From Aurantibacter_A sp965215845 (GTDB lineage Bacteria > Bacteroidota > Bacteroidia > Flavobacteriales > Flavobacteriaceae): a stretch of DNA of 64,000 nt. Positions 17,791 through 26,174 of this stretch are shown here, in pieces; within the stretch, counting starts at the first letter, position 1, and the number at the start of each line of letters is the position of its first letter. Both the position numbers and the translations under genes were made by a program. Below the pieces are notes generated by a model that was not told where the DNA came from, did no database searches, and saw only the letters and a program-made list of their open reading frames with translations. The DNA lies in assembly GCA_965215845.1 (NCBI GenBank), contig CBDCEL010000003.1, positions 806,001 to 870,000 of the forward strand. Direction: 5' to 3'.

Positions 17791-19008
17791 CTAACCAGCG
17801 ACCCTTCTCGCCAACAAAGGTTTTTTTGCAAAAGCGATGAATATCAGTAGGGAAATCAATCCGCATATGGCAAGGCCCACAAATAACGGCCAAACGGTAT
17901 CGTCAACAAAGCTTCCGATATAGTTGGCAATGGGCACTGCCAGTACTGTGGACACAAAACCGTTGATCGCCGCGCCGATCCCTGCGATATGGCCTATAGG
18001 TTCCATAGCGATAGAGCGAAAATTTCCCCATAAAAATCCTAGACAAAAAAACTGGACGGACAAGAAAGCCACAAGAACGGGGACAGACGGATTCGGTTTA
18101 TCCCAAAAATATCCGACATAAAGAAGGGCAATGACACAGAATGCAGAAAGTGCCATTAAAGAAAGCCTTCGCATACCAAATCGCAACACCAAAGTCCCAT
18201 TTAAAAAAGTAGAGAGACCGATTGAAATTGCCAATCCGGCAAAAATATAGGGAAACTGTTCGGGCAGCCCGTATTGATCTTCAAAAACATGCTGAGAGGC
18301 ACTCAAATAGACCAGAAACGCACCGGTGACAAAACCCGATATAAAAGTAAAGGCAACCGTTTCACGATATTTTATAAATTCCTTTAGGCCGTCGACAAAA
18401 ACATTCTTGGTGAACGGAATCTTGTATTCGAGCCTAAGTGTTTCTACCTGGCGCTTCCAAAACCAAATACCCACGATCAGCGCGAAAAACAATTGCATAT
18501 AAAAAATGCCCTCCCATCCTGAGGCGTCCAAAATCCATTTTCCGATGGCCGGGGCTACTACCGGTATCAATATAAAAAATGCGGTCACAAACGACATTAC
18601 CCTTGCCATATAATTCCCCTTATACGTATCTCGAATAATGGATATCGCCATTGTTCTCGGAGCAGAAAGCGCTATACCCTGTAGTATTCGGCCTGCGACC
18701 ATAATTTCCAATGAAGGGGCAAACAAACAGATAAGGCTAGCTACGGTGAACAAGATAAATCCTGCATAGACGATGGGCTTTCTGCCAAAACTATCGGATA
18801 ACGGACCGAAGAACAATTGCCCTACCCCCAACCCCAGAAAAATCATGGTAATCAGTAACTGGTTGTCAGTCGGGTCGTGGCTATTTATCGAAACCCCGAT
18901 ATGTGAAATTGCGGGCAAAATCGCATCGATTGCCAAGGCCACAATTGACATCAAAGCGGCCATCAATGCCACAAATTCAAAATTGGGTTTTGCGTTTCGG
19001 TCTTGCAT
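17791..19008 (-). CDS. Bcr/CflA-type multidrug efflux transporter (MFS, DHA1)
   Basis: 405 residues from ATG 19008; a start at 19065 would add 19 residues with no membrane or signal features. Twelve membrane helices. DHA1 motif A appears as GQLFFGPLSDSFGRKPIVYAG after helix 2, and motif C-like sequence as FFILIPVVAPAIGKWIL. These pumps exchange protons for drugs such as bicyclomycin or chloramphenicol, or for metabolites; the substrate here is unknown. It stands alone between acs and udk, transcribed toward acs, in a convergent arrangement. Family is secure; specificity is not. Confidence 0.87.
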   Translation of the reverse strand: MQDRNAKPNFEFVALMAALMSIVALAIDAILPAISHIGVSINSHDPTDNQLLITMIFLGLGVGQLFFGPLSDSFGRKPIVYAGFILFTVASLICLFAPSLEIMVAGRILQGIALSAPRTMAISIIRDTYKGNYMARVMSFVTAFFILIPVVAPAIGKWILDASGWEGIFYMQLFFALIVGIWFWKRQVETLRLEYKIPFTKNVFVDGLKEFIKYRETVAFTFISGFVTGAFLVYLSASQHVFEDQYGLPEQFPYIFAGLAISIGLSTFLNGTLVLRFGMRRLSLMALSAFCVIALLYVGYFWDKPNPSVPVLVAFLSVQFFCLGFLWGNFRSIAMEPIGHIAGIGAAINGFVSTVLAVPIANYIGSFVDDTVWPLFVGLAICGLISLLIFIAFAKKPLLARRVAG

Positions 19009-19191
19009 CCGGCAAAAGTAGGCATATGGTGATAGAACTCTGTCCAGGATATCGAATAATTTCAATTATCCGCCAACGGGACAACCGATGAATCTAGAAA
19101 CAAGATGCTCGAGACTGGGACCAAGATCAAAGAAAGGGCCTTGGCTCGAGCTTCTTGAAGCGAAGCGGTCTTATTTCTTTTTCGAAATATG

Positions 19192-19199
19192 TACTTTTG
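19192..19199 (+). promoter_or_regulatory. -7 box of the udk promoter
   Basis: TACTTTTG is a perfect TANNTTTG box 16 nt upstream of the udk ATG. No clear -33 TTG is seen. Confidence 0.55.
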
Positions 19200-19215
19200 A
19201 TAAAAATCATTCAGA

Positions 19216-19824
19216 ATGCTCATTATCGGAATCGCTGGAGGCACGGGCTGTGGAAAAACCACCGTAGTCAATCAGATTGTTGACGAACTTCCGGCTGGGG
19301 AAGTTGGGGTGATCTCACAAGATTCCTACTACAACGATTTGTCCCACCTTACATTGGAGGAGCGCAAAAAAACGAATTTCGATCATCCACAGTCGATCGA
19401 TTTCAAATTATTGGAAGAGCATTTAGCCCTTCTACGGGAGGGTAATCCCATCGAACAACCCGTATATTCTTTTTTGGAATGCAATCGCACTGGAGAGACG
19501 GTTCTTACACCACCGAGCAAAGTCATGATTATCGAGGGCATCTTGATTCTTACGAATGCCAAGATCCGTGAAATGATGGATATCAAAATCTTTGTGCATG
19601 CCGATTCAGACGAAAGACTTATCCGCAGATTGAAACGGGATGTCAACGAGCGCGGCTGGAACCTCGACGAAACCCTTGACAAGTACCAAACCAACCTGAA
19701 ACCGATGCACGAACAGTTCATTGAGCCCACGAAGGAATACGCCGATATCATTATTCCGAACAATAGGTACAATACGGTGGCGGTAGATATTATCAGGGGT
19801 GTCATCAATGAAAAATTATCGTAG
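19216..19824 (+). CDS. udk: Uridine kinase
   Basis: 202 residues. The P-loop GIAGGTGCGKTTVVNQI (residues 5-21) is followed by the uridine kinase signatures SQDSYYNDLSHL and NFDHPQSIDF, and RLIRRLKRDVNERG near 134. It phosphorylates uridine and cytidine in pyrimidine salvage. Its end overlaps the start of the divIC-like gene by 17 nt, so the two are co-transcribed, as in other Flavobacteriaceae. Length and motifs are normal. Confidence 0.94.
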   Translation: MLIIGIAGGTGCGKTTVVNQIVDELPAGEVGVISQDSYYNDLSHLTLEERKKTNFDHPQSIDFKLLEEHLALLREGNPIEQPVYSFLECNRTGETVLTPPSKVMIIEGILILTNAKIREMMDIKIFVHADSDERLIRRLKRDVNERGWNLDETLDKYQTNLKPMHEQFIEPTKEYADIIIPNNRYNTVAVDIIRGVINEKLS

Positions 19825-20155
19825 GGCAATGGGATGGAAAGACCTTAAAAAGAAAAAATGGTTCAGCGTATTGACCAATATGTATGTCTTGGTTTTGACG
19901 GCCTTTGTTGTATGGATGGTTTTCTTCGACACAAATTCCCTTCTCATTCACATGGAACTCAGAAAGCAGATCAAAAGCCTTGAAAAGACACAACAATTCT
20001 TGAAAGAGGAAATTGAAAAGGACAAAAAAATAATCGAAAAGCTTTCCGATCCAAAAGAGATGGAAAAGTTTGCCCGTGAACAGTACTATCTTAAAAAAAA
20101 GGATGAAGAAATCTTCTTGATCGAATATGAGGACAGCTTGAAAAACGAAAATTAG
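19808..20155 (+). CDS. FtsB/DivIC-type septum formation initiator
   Basis: 115 residues from ATG 19808, overlapping the udk end; a GTG at 19799 would add three residues. Architecture is that of FtsB/DivIC: short basic cytosolic tail, one membrane helix (about residues 20-40, NMYVLVLTAFVVWMVFF), a coiled coil (about 50-85, rich in Glu/Lys heptads), and the conserved DPKEMEKFAREQYYLKK motif that precedes the C-terminal beta tail. Such proteins link FtsL and FtsQ in the divisome. Bacteroidota have one such protein, usually here next to udk. Which of FtsB or DivIC it should be called is a naming matter. Confidence 0.85.
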   Translation: MKNYRRAMGWKDLKKKKWFSVLTNMYVLVLTAFVVWMVFFDTNSLLIHMELRKQIKSLEKTQQFLKEEIEKDKKIIEKLSDPKEMEKFAREQYYLKKKDEEIFLIEYEDSLKNEN

Positions 20156-20324
20156 CTGTTCGAAATAAAGTTCCATAATTCAAATCAAAGGTTAAGATCG
20201 GATTTTGGCTTGGGCGCTAGACCGTATTCATCAATCCCTACCCTTAGTCAAAGTCAAGATGCCTCTTAACGAACTTTAACGCTATATACGGTAGATGTTC
20301 ACTTCGTGTTAACAAAATTCATTT

Positions 20325-20352
20325 TTTGGCATTGTTATTAATCGTATTTTTA
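20325..20352 (+). promoter_or_regulatory. Putative parAB operon promoter
   Basis: TTTG (20325-20328) and TATTTTTA (20345-20352) are separated by 16 nt, an imperfect -33/-7 pair. It is the best candidate in the 217-bp gap before parA; the rest of that gap shows no gene. Confidence 0.35.
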
Positions 20353-20372
20353 GCCCCTAATCGAGGTTGGTA

Positions 20373-21146
20373 ATGGGTAAAATAATTGCAATTGCAAATC
20401 AGAAGGGCGGCGTCGGAAAGACAACCACAACGGTCAACTTGGCCGCATCATTGGGTGTTTTGGAAAAGAAAGTGTTACTGATCGATGCGGATCCCCAGGC
20501 CAATGCCACTTCAGGCTTGGGCATTGACGTTGAAAATGTGGAAGCGGGTACTTATCAATTGCTAGAACATACGAGAACGGCTCAAGAAACTATTGTTGGT
20601 ACTGACTCCCCAAATGTCGATTTAATTCCGTCACATATCGATTTGGTCGCCATTGAAATCGAACTGATAGATAAAGATGAGCGCGAGTACATGCTAAAAA
20701 AGGCCATTGCCGAACTCAAAAATGTCTATGATTTCATTCTCATCGATTGCGCCCCATCATTGGGCCTCTTGACCTTGAATGCCTTGACGGCGGCCGATGC
20801 TGTAATGATACCTATCCAATGTGAATATTTCGCCTTGGAAGGTTTGGGCAAGCTATTGAATACCATTAAGAGTATTCAGAGGATACATAACCCGGATCTT
20901 GATATCGAGGGCATGCTATTGACCATGTACGATTCGAGATTACGGCTTTCAAATCAAGTGGTCGAAGAGGTACGAAAGCACTTCGCAGATATGGTTTTTG
21001 ACACCATTATACAGCGTAATGTTCGCTTGAGCGAAGCACCCAGCTACGGTGAGAGTATCATAAAATATGATGCCAGCAGCAAGGGGGCCTCCAACTATCT
21101 CAATTTGGCAAATGAGGTAGTCAAGAAAAACATGGAATTGGCATAA
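20373..21146 (+). CDS. parA: Chromosome partitioning ATPase ParA (Soj)
   Basis: 257 residues from ATG 20373; a TTG six nt upstream is in frame but unnecessary. Deviant Walker A NQKGGVGKTTTTVNLAASLG near residue 8, switch I DADPQANATSGLG, and Walker B FILIDCAPSLGLLTLNAL near 117 identify the chromosomal Soj/ParA branch. It acts with ParB to segregate origins. Its stop overlaps the parB ATG (TAATG). No consensus parS site was recognised within this window, so the sites must lie elsewhere or diverge. Confidence 0.95.
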   Translation: MGKIIAIANQKGGVGKTTTTVNLAASLGVLEKKVLLIDADPQANATSGLGIDVENVEAGTYQLLEHTRTAQETIVGTDSPNVDLIPSHIDLVAIEIELIDKDEREYMLKKAIAELKNVYDFILIDCAPSLGLLTLNALTAADAVMIPIQCEYFALEGLGKLLNTIKSIQRIHNPDLDIEGMLLTMYDSRLRLSNQVVEEVRKHFADMVFDTIIQRNVRLSEAPSYGESIIKYDASSKGASNYLNLANEVVKKNMELA

Positions 21147-22048
21147 TGGCAAAGGCTACCAAAAAGCAGGCTTTGGGCAGAGGGCTTTCAGCGCTGTTGA
21201 AAGATCCTGAAAACGATATTCAATCGGCCTCCGATAAGAATGCCGACAAAGTCGTCGGCAATATCGTCGAATTGGATATCGATGCGATTGAGGTCAACCC
21301 TTTTCAGCCAAGATCAAATTTCAACGACGAGGCATTACATGAATTGGCCTCTTCGATTAGGGAATTGGGCGTCATTCAGCCCATTACCGTTAGAAAACTC
21401 GATTTCAACCGGTACCAACTGGTTTCGGGTGAACGAAGATATCGCGCCTCAAAATTGGTGGGGCTAAAGACCATACCCTCTTACATTCGTATTGCCAATG
21501 ACCAAGAGTCATTGGAAATGGCACTGGTCGAGAACATTCAGCGTCAAGATTTAGATCCCATTGAAATCGCGCTGTCCTATCAACGGCTGATCGACGAAAT
21601 TCGATTGACCCAAGAAAAGTTGAGCGATCGTGTCGGCAAAAAACGTTCTACGATAGCCAACTATATGCGCCTGCTGAAGTTAGACCCGATAATTCAAACA
21701 GGAATACGAGATGGGTTTCTCAGTATGGGTCATGGCCGGGCCTTGGTAAATGTAGAAACACGGGAAGATCAACTTGCACTCTATGAGAAAATTGTGGGCC
21801 AAGGTCTTTCAGTGCGGGATACCGAGCGGGCCGTGAAAGTAAAAAGGGAGGGGCAAATGGCTTCCGATGATATTGGGCCCAAAAAAAAGGCACCCAAGTT
21901 CGCGGACGAAGGTTCCACATTGCTTTCAAAACATCTGGAAACATCCGTTTCGGTTACGGCATCCAAAAATGGAAAAGGCAAAATTTCCATTCCCTTCACT
22001 TCCGAGGAAGAATTCCAAAGAATAAAAAAAATCATCACCAGTGCGTAG
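21146..22048 (+). CDS. parB: Chromosome partitioning protein ParB (Spo0J)
   Basis: 300 residues. The N-terminal box begins with LGRGLSALLKD. The CTP-binding ParB/Srx domain shows NPFQPRSNF, ELGVIQPITVRK and GERRYRASK near residues 95-103, then ENIQRQDLDPIE. A central HTH (KRSTIANYMRLLKL) binds parS, and a C-terminal dimerisation tail ends in FTSEEEFQRIKKIITSA. It loads on parS and stimulates ParA. Translationally coupled to parA and, by an 8-nt overlap, to the DUF5683 gene. Confidence 0.95.
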   Translation: MAKATKKQALGRGLSALLKDPENDIQSASDKNADKVVGNIVELDIDAIEVNPFQPRSNFNDEALHELASSIRELGVIQPITVRKLDFNRYQLVSGERRYRASKLVGLKTIPSYIRIANDQESLEMALVENIQRQDLDPIEIALSYQRLIDEIRLTQEKLSDRVGKKRSTIANYMRLLKLDPIIQTGIRDGFLSMGHGRALVNVETREDQLALYEKIVGQGLSVRDTERAVKVKREGQMASDDIGPKKKAPKFADEGSTLLSKHLETSVSVTASKNGKGKISIPFTSEEEFQRIKKIITSA

Positions 22049-22685
22049 GTTGCTAATCCTATCAGCAGCCTTTCTAATGGTAATAGGGGCATTCGCACAA
22101 GAAGATAAAAAGGAAGAAAATGCGGTCGACTCCCTGCGTACAGACCTTCACGAAGAAGGTATCGTGCTTCAAGACTCGATGATCGTAAAGCGAAAGGCGA
22201 TAAACCCCCTTGCGCCGAGTAGGGCGGCATTTTACTCGGCGGTGTTACCTGGCCTCGGGCAGATTTACAACAAGCGTTATTGGAAACTGCCCATCGTATA
22301 TGGTGCGATTGGTGGTGGCATCTATGCCTATACCTGGAACGATGGTTGGTATGACCGTTTTAGAACGGCCTTCAAAAGAAGGCAAGCGGGCTTTACGGAT
22401 GACGAGTTCTATGACCGTGATAATAACAATTCTCCCGATGACCCGCCCGATTTTGATCTTGACGTATTGGAAAACCAACAAGAACGATTTCAAAGAGATC
22501 GGGATTTATGGTTATTGGTCACCATTGCGATGTACGCATTGAACATTGTTGATGCAAATGTAGATGCCCATTTAAAGCAGTTCAATGTTGACGAAGACCT
22601 TAGCTTTGATTTTGAGCCCTTCATGGATTTGGACCCAGTGACCATGGATCCCAATTACGGAATGGCTTTAGTAATAAAATTTTAA
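22041..22685 (+). CDS. DUF5683 domain-containing membrane protein
   Basis: 214 residues from GTG 22041, giving a signal-like start (MRRLLILSAAFLMVIGAFAQ). A DUF5683 domain begins near residue 55 with PSRAAFYSAVLPGLGQIYNKRYWK and continues with two helices (YGAIGGGIYAYTW, LWLLVTIAMYALNIVDANVDAHL). The motif SAVLPGLGQIYNK is shared with small TM2-type proteins. Function unknown; its fixed place between parB and dapB in Flavobacteriaceae suggests an envelope housekeeping role. Overlaps parB by 8 nt and lies 3 nt before dapB. Confidence 0.8.
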   Translation: MRRLLILSAAFLMVIGAFAQEDKKEENAVDSLRTDLHEEGIVLQDSMIVKRKAINPLAPSRAAFYSAVLPGLGQIYNKRYWKLPIVYGAIGGGIYAYTWNDGWYDRFRTAFKRRQAGFTDDEFYDRDNNNSPDDPPDFDLDVLENQQERFQRDRDLWLLVTIAMYALNIVDANVDAHLKQFNVDEDLSFDFEPFMDLDPVTMDPNYGMALVIKF

Positions 22686-22688
22686 TCG

Positions 22689-23390
22689 ATGCGAATAGCA
22701 CTCTTCGGGTATGGAAAAATGGGAAAGATGATCGAGCAAATAGCTCTATCAAGAGCGCATGAAATTGTGGCGAAAATCGATCTTGGTTCTGAAGACCCTG
22801 ATTTCGAAAATATCGATGTAGCAATTGATTTCAGCATGCCTACGGCCGCCTTCGAGAATATCACAAAATGTATTGAAAATGGGGTGCCGATTGTTTCGGG
22901 AACGACGGGTTGGTTGGAAGACTATGATAAGGCAGTTGCATTTTGTAACGAAAAAAAGGGAAGCTTTATTTATGCCTCGAACTTCAGCATTGGAGTGAAT
23001 GTTTTTTTTGAATTGAACGAATACTTGGCAAAGATGATGGGTAATTTAAAGGAATACAAGACTTCGATCGAAGAAATACACCACACTCAAAAACTTGACG
23101 CCCCAAGTGGTACAGCAATCACGCTGGCTGAAGGCATCATATCAAATTCGGAATATACCGAATGGGAATTGAACAAATCGGATGAAGGAAAACTTCCCAT
23201 TCATTCAAAACGGGTCGGAAATACCCCGGGAACCCATACAATAGGTTACGATAGTAGTATTGACTCCATAGAGATCAAACATACGGCACACAACCGTGAA
23301 GGTTTTGCCCTCGGAGCAGTTACGGCGGCAGAATGGATTATTGGCAAGACGGGAATTTTCACTATGAAAGATGTGTTAAACCTTGGTTAA
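22689..23390 (+). CDS. dapB: 4-hydroxy-tetrahydrodipicolinate reductase
   Basis: 233 residues. N-terminal NAD(P)-binding ALFGYGKMGKMIE, then VAIDFSMPTAAFENI and VSGTTGW near residue 72. The DapB signature EIHHTQKLDAPSGTAITLAEG lies near residues 134-154, with the catalytic His pair and Lys. It reduces the dipicolinate intermediate in lysine and meso-diaminopimelate synthesis, the latter needed for peptidoglycan. The gene is in the parAB-lepB block and is followed after 81 nt by the signal peptidase gene. Slightly shorter than E. coli DapB, as usual in this phylum. Confidence 0.95.
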   Translation: MRIALFGYGKMGKMIEQIALSRAHEIVAKIDLGSEDPDFENIDVAIDFSMPTAAFENITKCIENGVPIVSGTTGWLEDYDKAVAFCNEKKGSFIYASNFSIGVNVFFELNEYLAKMMGNLKEYKTSIEEIHHTQKLDAPSGTAITLAEGIISNSEYTEWELNKSDEGKLPIHSKRVGNTPGTHTIGYDSSIDSIEIKHTAHNREGFALGAVTAAEWIIGKTGIFTMKDVLNLG

Positions 23391-23471
23391 GGCTTACAAT
23401 AAGTTCTATTTAAAAACGCTTAATTGCATGAATCAAAATAGTCAATTACCATTAACGAATAACTTTTTCAT

Positions 23472-25175
23472 ATGAACGGAACGCAATGGATAATTTTCAT
23501 TCTGGTGGTACAGGCCATTCACTTCTTGGGTACCTGGAAGTTATATGTCAAGGCAGGTAGAAAGGCCTGGGAAGCTGCGATACCAGTATATAACGCCATT
23601 GTGTTGATGCAAATCATTAATCGCCCCAAATGGTGGGTAATCTTATTGTTCATTCCAATTATCAATTTGTTGATGTTCCCTGTGATTTGGGTCGAGACCA
23701 TACGCAGTTTCGGTAGAAATAAACTATGGGAGACCTGGGCGGTTATTTTGACCTTGGGCTTTTACATCTACTACGTTAATTATGCATTGGACGTTAAATA
23801 TATTGAAAATCGAGACCTTAATCCCAGAACGGCCGCAGGTGAATGGGTCAGTTCAATTGTCTTTGCCATTGTCGCCGCCACTTTGGTACATACTTATTTT
23901 ATTCAGCCCTATGTGATTCCGACCGGCTCTTTGGAAAGAACATTGCGAATCGGCGACCTCCTTTTTGTGAGCAAATTCCATTATGGTGCCCGAACGCCCA
24001 TGACCACGGTTGCGGCGCCGATGGTTCATGATACACTTCCTTTATTGGGAATAAAATCCTATTTGAACAAACCGCAACTACCCTATTTCCGGTTGCCGGG
24101 TTTTAAGGATATCAAAAGAAATGAAATTGTCGTCTTTAGCTGGCCAGCGGATACGGTACGTGTCTTTTTTAAGAAAGAAAAAGGGGTAAAAAAGCCCATT
24201 GACAAGAAATCAAATTACGTAAAACGCTGTGTTGGCCTACCCGGGGATTCACTGGAAGTCAGAGACGGATATGTCTATGTCAATGGAGAGCGGAATGTAC
24301 TTCCCGATAGGGCAAGACCAATGTTCGACTATAACATCTACGCAAAAAAAGGGGTCTCTTCGCGGTTCTTGAAAGAAATCGGGGTTACCGATTTTAGAAG
24401 AAAATATATTATTGGTTCGTTGACGGCCGAGCAGGCCAATGTCTTGAATACCTATGTTTTAGGTGTTCGGGCCAGAGACGACGGAAAACAGGAAATTTTC
24501 ACCAAAGAAAGCGGAATACCCGTTGAAGTTATTCGAAAATATGGCATTGCCATTACCGAGGAGAGCAGTCTTTCACGTCAAGCAAAGTTGACCCATGAAA
24601 TGGTCGAGAAGCTGAAGGCCAATTCACAGATTGATTCCGTTGTTCGAATTATTCAGGCCAAAGGGGTGGCCGGTTACAATATTTTTCCACAAAGTACCGA
24701 CTATAAATGGAATACAAGCCAATTAGGGCCGATTTACATCCCGAAAGAAGGGCAAACAGTAGATTTGAACCTTAACGTATTGCCACTTTACAAAAAGATC
24801 ATTCGCGATTACGAGGGCAATTCCGTTGGCGTAAGGGGAAACCAAGTAACCATCAATGGAGAAGTTGCCGATACGTACACCTTCAAACAAGATTACTACT
24901 GGATGATGGGCGACAATCGTGATGGGTCTGAGGACAGTCGCGCATGGGGCTACGTACCTGCAAATCATATCGTGGGCACCCCAATTTTTATTTGGATGAG
25001 CTTTGACAATTTCAATGAGGGCATAACGAAATGGCGTCCGCGTTGGAATCGAATTTTTACCACCGTACACGGTAACGGAGAACCCGTTTCATATTTCAAA
25101 TACTTTTTGCTCGCCCTAGCGGCTTATTTCATAGGGGACTTTTTCTGGAAAAGACGAAAGAAAGGTAAAAGTTAA
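23472..25175 (+). CDS. lepB: Signal peptidase I with large Bacteroidota insertion
   Basis: 567 residues, far above the 320 of E. coli LepB. There are several N-terminal membrane helices (residues 5-110), then catalytic Ser153 in PTGSLERTL and Lys251 in YVKRCVGLPGDSL, the Ser/Lys dyad. Box E (GDNRDGSEDSRAWGYVP) lies at 480-496. Between about 285 and 455 lies a roughly 170-residue insertion unrelated to the catalytic boxes, typical of this phylum's enzyme. A last membrane helix precedes a basic tail (FFWKRRKKGKS). It cleaves signal peptides at the periplasmic face. The Ser box uses Leu rather than the common Met after Ser, a mild deviation. Confidence 0.93.
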   Translation: MNGTQWIIFILVVQAIHFLGTWKLYVKAGRKAWEAAIPVYNAIVLMQIINRPKWWVILLFIPIINLLMFPVIWVETIRSFGRNKLWETWAVILTLGFYIYYVNYALDVKYIENRDLNPRTAAGEWVSSIVFAIVAATLVHTYFIQPYVIPTGSLERTLRIGDLLFVSKFHYGARTPMTTVAAPMVHDTLPLLGIKSYLNKPQLPYFRLPGFKDIKRNEIVVFSWPADTVRVFFKKEKGVKKPIDKKSNYVKRCVGLPGDSLEVRDGYVYVNGERNVLPDRARPMFDYNIYAKKGVSSRFLKEIGVTDFRRKYIIGSLTAEQANVLNTYVLGVRARDDGKQEIFTKESGIPVEVIRKYGIAITEESSLSRQAKLTHEMVEKLKANSQIDSVVRIIQAKGVAGYNIFPQSTDYKWNTSQLGPIYIPKEGQTVDLNLNVLPLYKKIIRDYEGNSVGVRGNQVTINGEVADTYTFKQDYYWMMGDNRDGSEDSRAWGYVPANHIVGTPIFIWMSFDNFNEGITKWRPRWNRIFTTVHGNGEPVSYFKYFLLALAAYFIGDFFWKRRKKGKS

Positions 25176-25222
25176 TAAACGCCATTGTATTTGAACTTGA
25201 CACTAGAATTTGAGCTTGATTC

Positions 25223-25855
25223 GTGAAAACCCTCCTTCACCCTACCTATTTTCCCAATATAACAACTTTTGCAACCCTAATTCAAAAGAGCACAATTTGG
25301 GAAGCAGAGGACAATTATCAAAAGCAAACCTATAGAAACCGTTGCCACATTTGTACCGACAGGGGGCGACATGTATTGAGCATCCCCATAAAACATGTTG
25401 GCGGCAACCAAGGCCGACAGAAATATAAGGACGTCAGGTTGGATAATTCATATCGTTGGCAAAGGCAACATTGGCGTACTTTACAAACGGCTTATAGAAC
25501 CTCGCCCTATTTCGAATTCTACGAGGACGACCTCGCCCCATTATTTGAAGATGGGCACACTTTCTTATTGGATTTCAATTTGACGACAATTGAGACCATG
25601 TGTAATTCTTTGCAAATCGAAATGCAGCGGGAAAAAACCGTATTGTATGAGAAAAATCCTGTTGAGGTCATTGATGGCCGCTTTTTGGTCAACGCAAAAA
25701 AGAAAATCAACTTTCCCCAAGAAGGGTATACACAGGTATTTGGCGAACGTCATGGCTTTATCGGGAATGTCAGCATTCTTGACTTGTTGTTCAATGAAGG
25801 CCCAAATGCCGTTTCCTATTTGAAAGCGCAAAAATTGATTTTTTTTGATGCTTAG
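25223..25855 (+). CDS. WbqC family protein
   Basis: 210 residues from a GTG start. Matches the WbqC-like family: LHPTYFPNITTFATLI at the N-terminus, ENYQKQTYRNRC-like segment, LSIPIKHVGG near 52, LDNSYRWQRQHWRTLQTAYRTSPYFEFY near 70-97, and a C-terminal SILDLLFNEGPNAVSYL. WbqC proteins are linked to glycan biosynthesis clusters in other bacteria but their reaction is not established. Here it follows lepB by 47 nt and overlaps the DUF6122 gene by 11 nt. Confidence 0.85.
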   Translation: MKTLLHPTYFPNITTFATLIQKSTIWEAEDNYQKQTYRNRCHICTDRGRHVLSIPIKHVGGNQGRQKYKDVRLDNSYRWQRQHWRTLQTAYRTSPYFEFYEDDLAPLFEDGHTFLLDFNLTTIETMCNSLQIEMQREKTVLYEKNPVEVIDGRFLVNAKKKINFPQEGYTQVFGERHGFIGNVSILDLLFNEGPNAVSYLKAQKLIFFDA

Positions 25856-26174
25856 GTTCTTCATCCATTACGGCATCCATTTTTTGGTACCGATATTTAT
25901 CGGAGTTTTATTTTACCCCAAGGAAAAAAGACTTCAAGTCATTTCGATCCTGCTTGCCGGAATTGTCATTGACATCGACCATCTAATTGCCAGTCCGATC
26001 TTTGATCCGAATCGATGCAGTATCGATTTTCATCCATTACACCAGTATTGGGCCATTGCCATCTATATAGCACTTTTATTTTTTAAAAAGACAAGAATTT
26101 TTGGCATTGCGCTTTTGATACATATTCTTGCGGACGCCATCGACTGCTACCTTATATTAGTTCAATCGAACTGA
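25845..26174 (+). CDS. DUF6122 family small membrane protein
   Basis: 109 residues with three to four short membrane helices and conserved acidic/His pairs within them: VIDIDHLIASPIFDP near 44 and DFHPLHQYW near 62. A C-terminal LIHILADAIDCYL resembles the metal-binding membrane hydrolase pattern of YdjM/DUF457-like proteins, so a membrane metal-dependent hydrolase is possible (inference). Overlaps the end of the convergent nuclease-fold gene by 18 nt. Confidence 0.72.
   Translation: MMLRFFIHYGIHFLVPIFIGVLFYPKEKRLQVISILLAGIVIDIDHLIASPIFDPNRCSIDFHPLHQYWAIAIYIALLFFKKTRIFGIALLIHILADAIDCYLILVQSN

Noticed and set aside
20156..20366. Small RNA or tRNA in the gap before parA
   Set aside because: No cloverleaf, no terminator hairpin and no consensus internal promoter could be found by eye.
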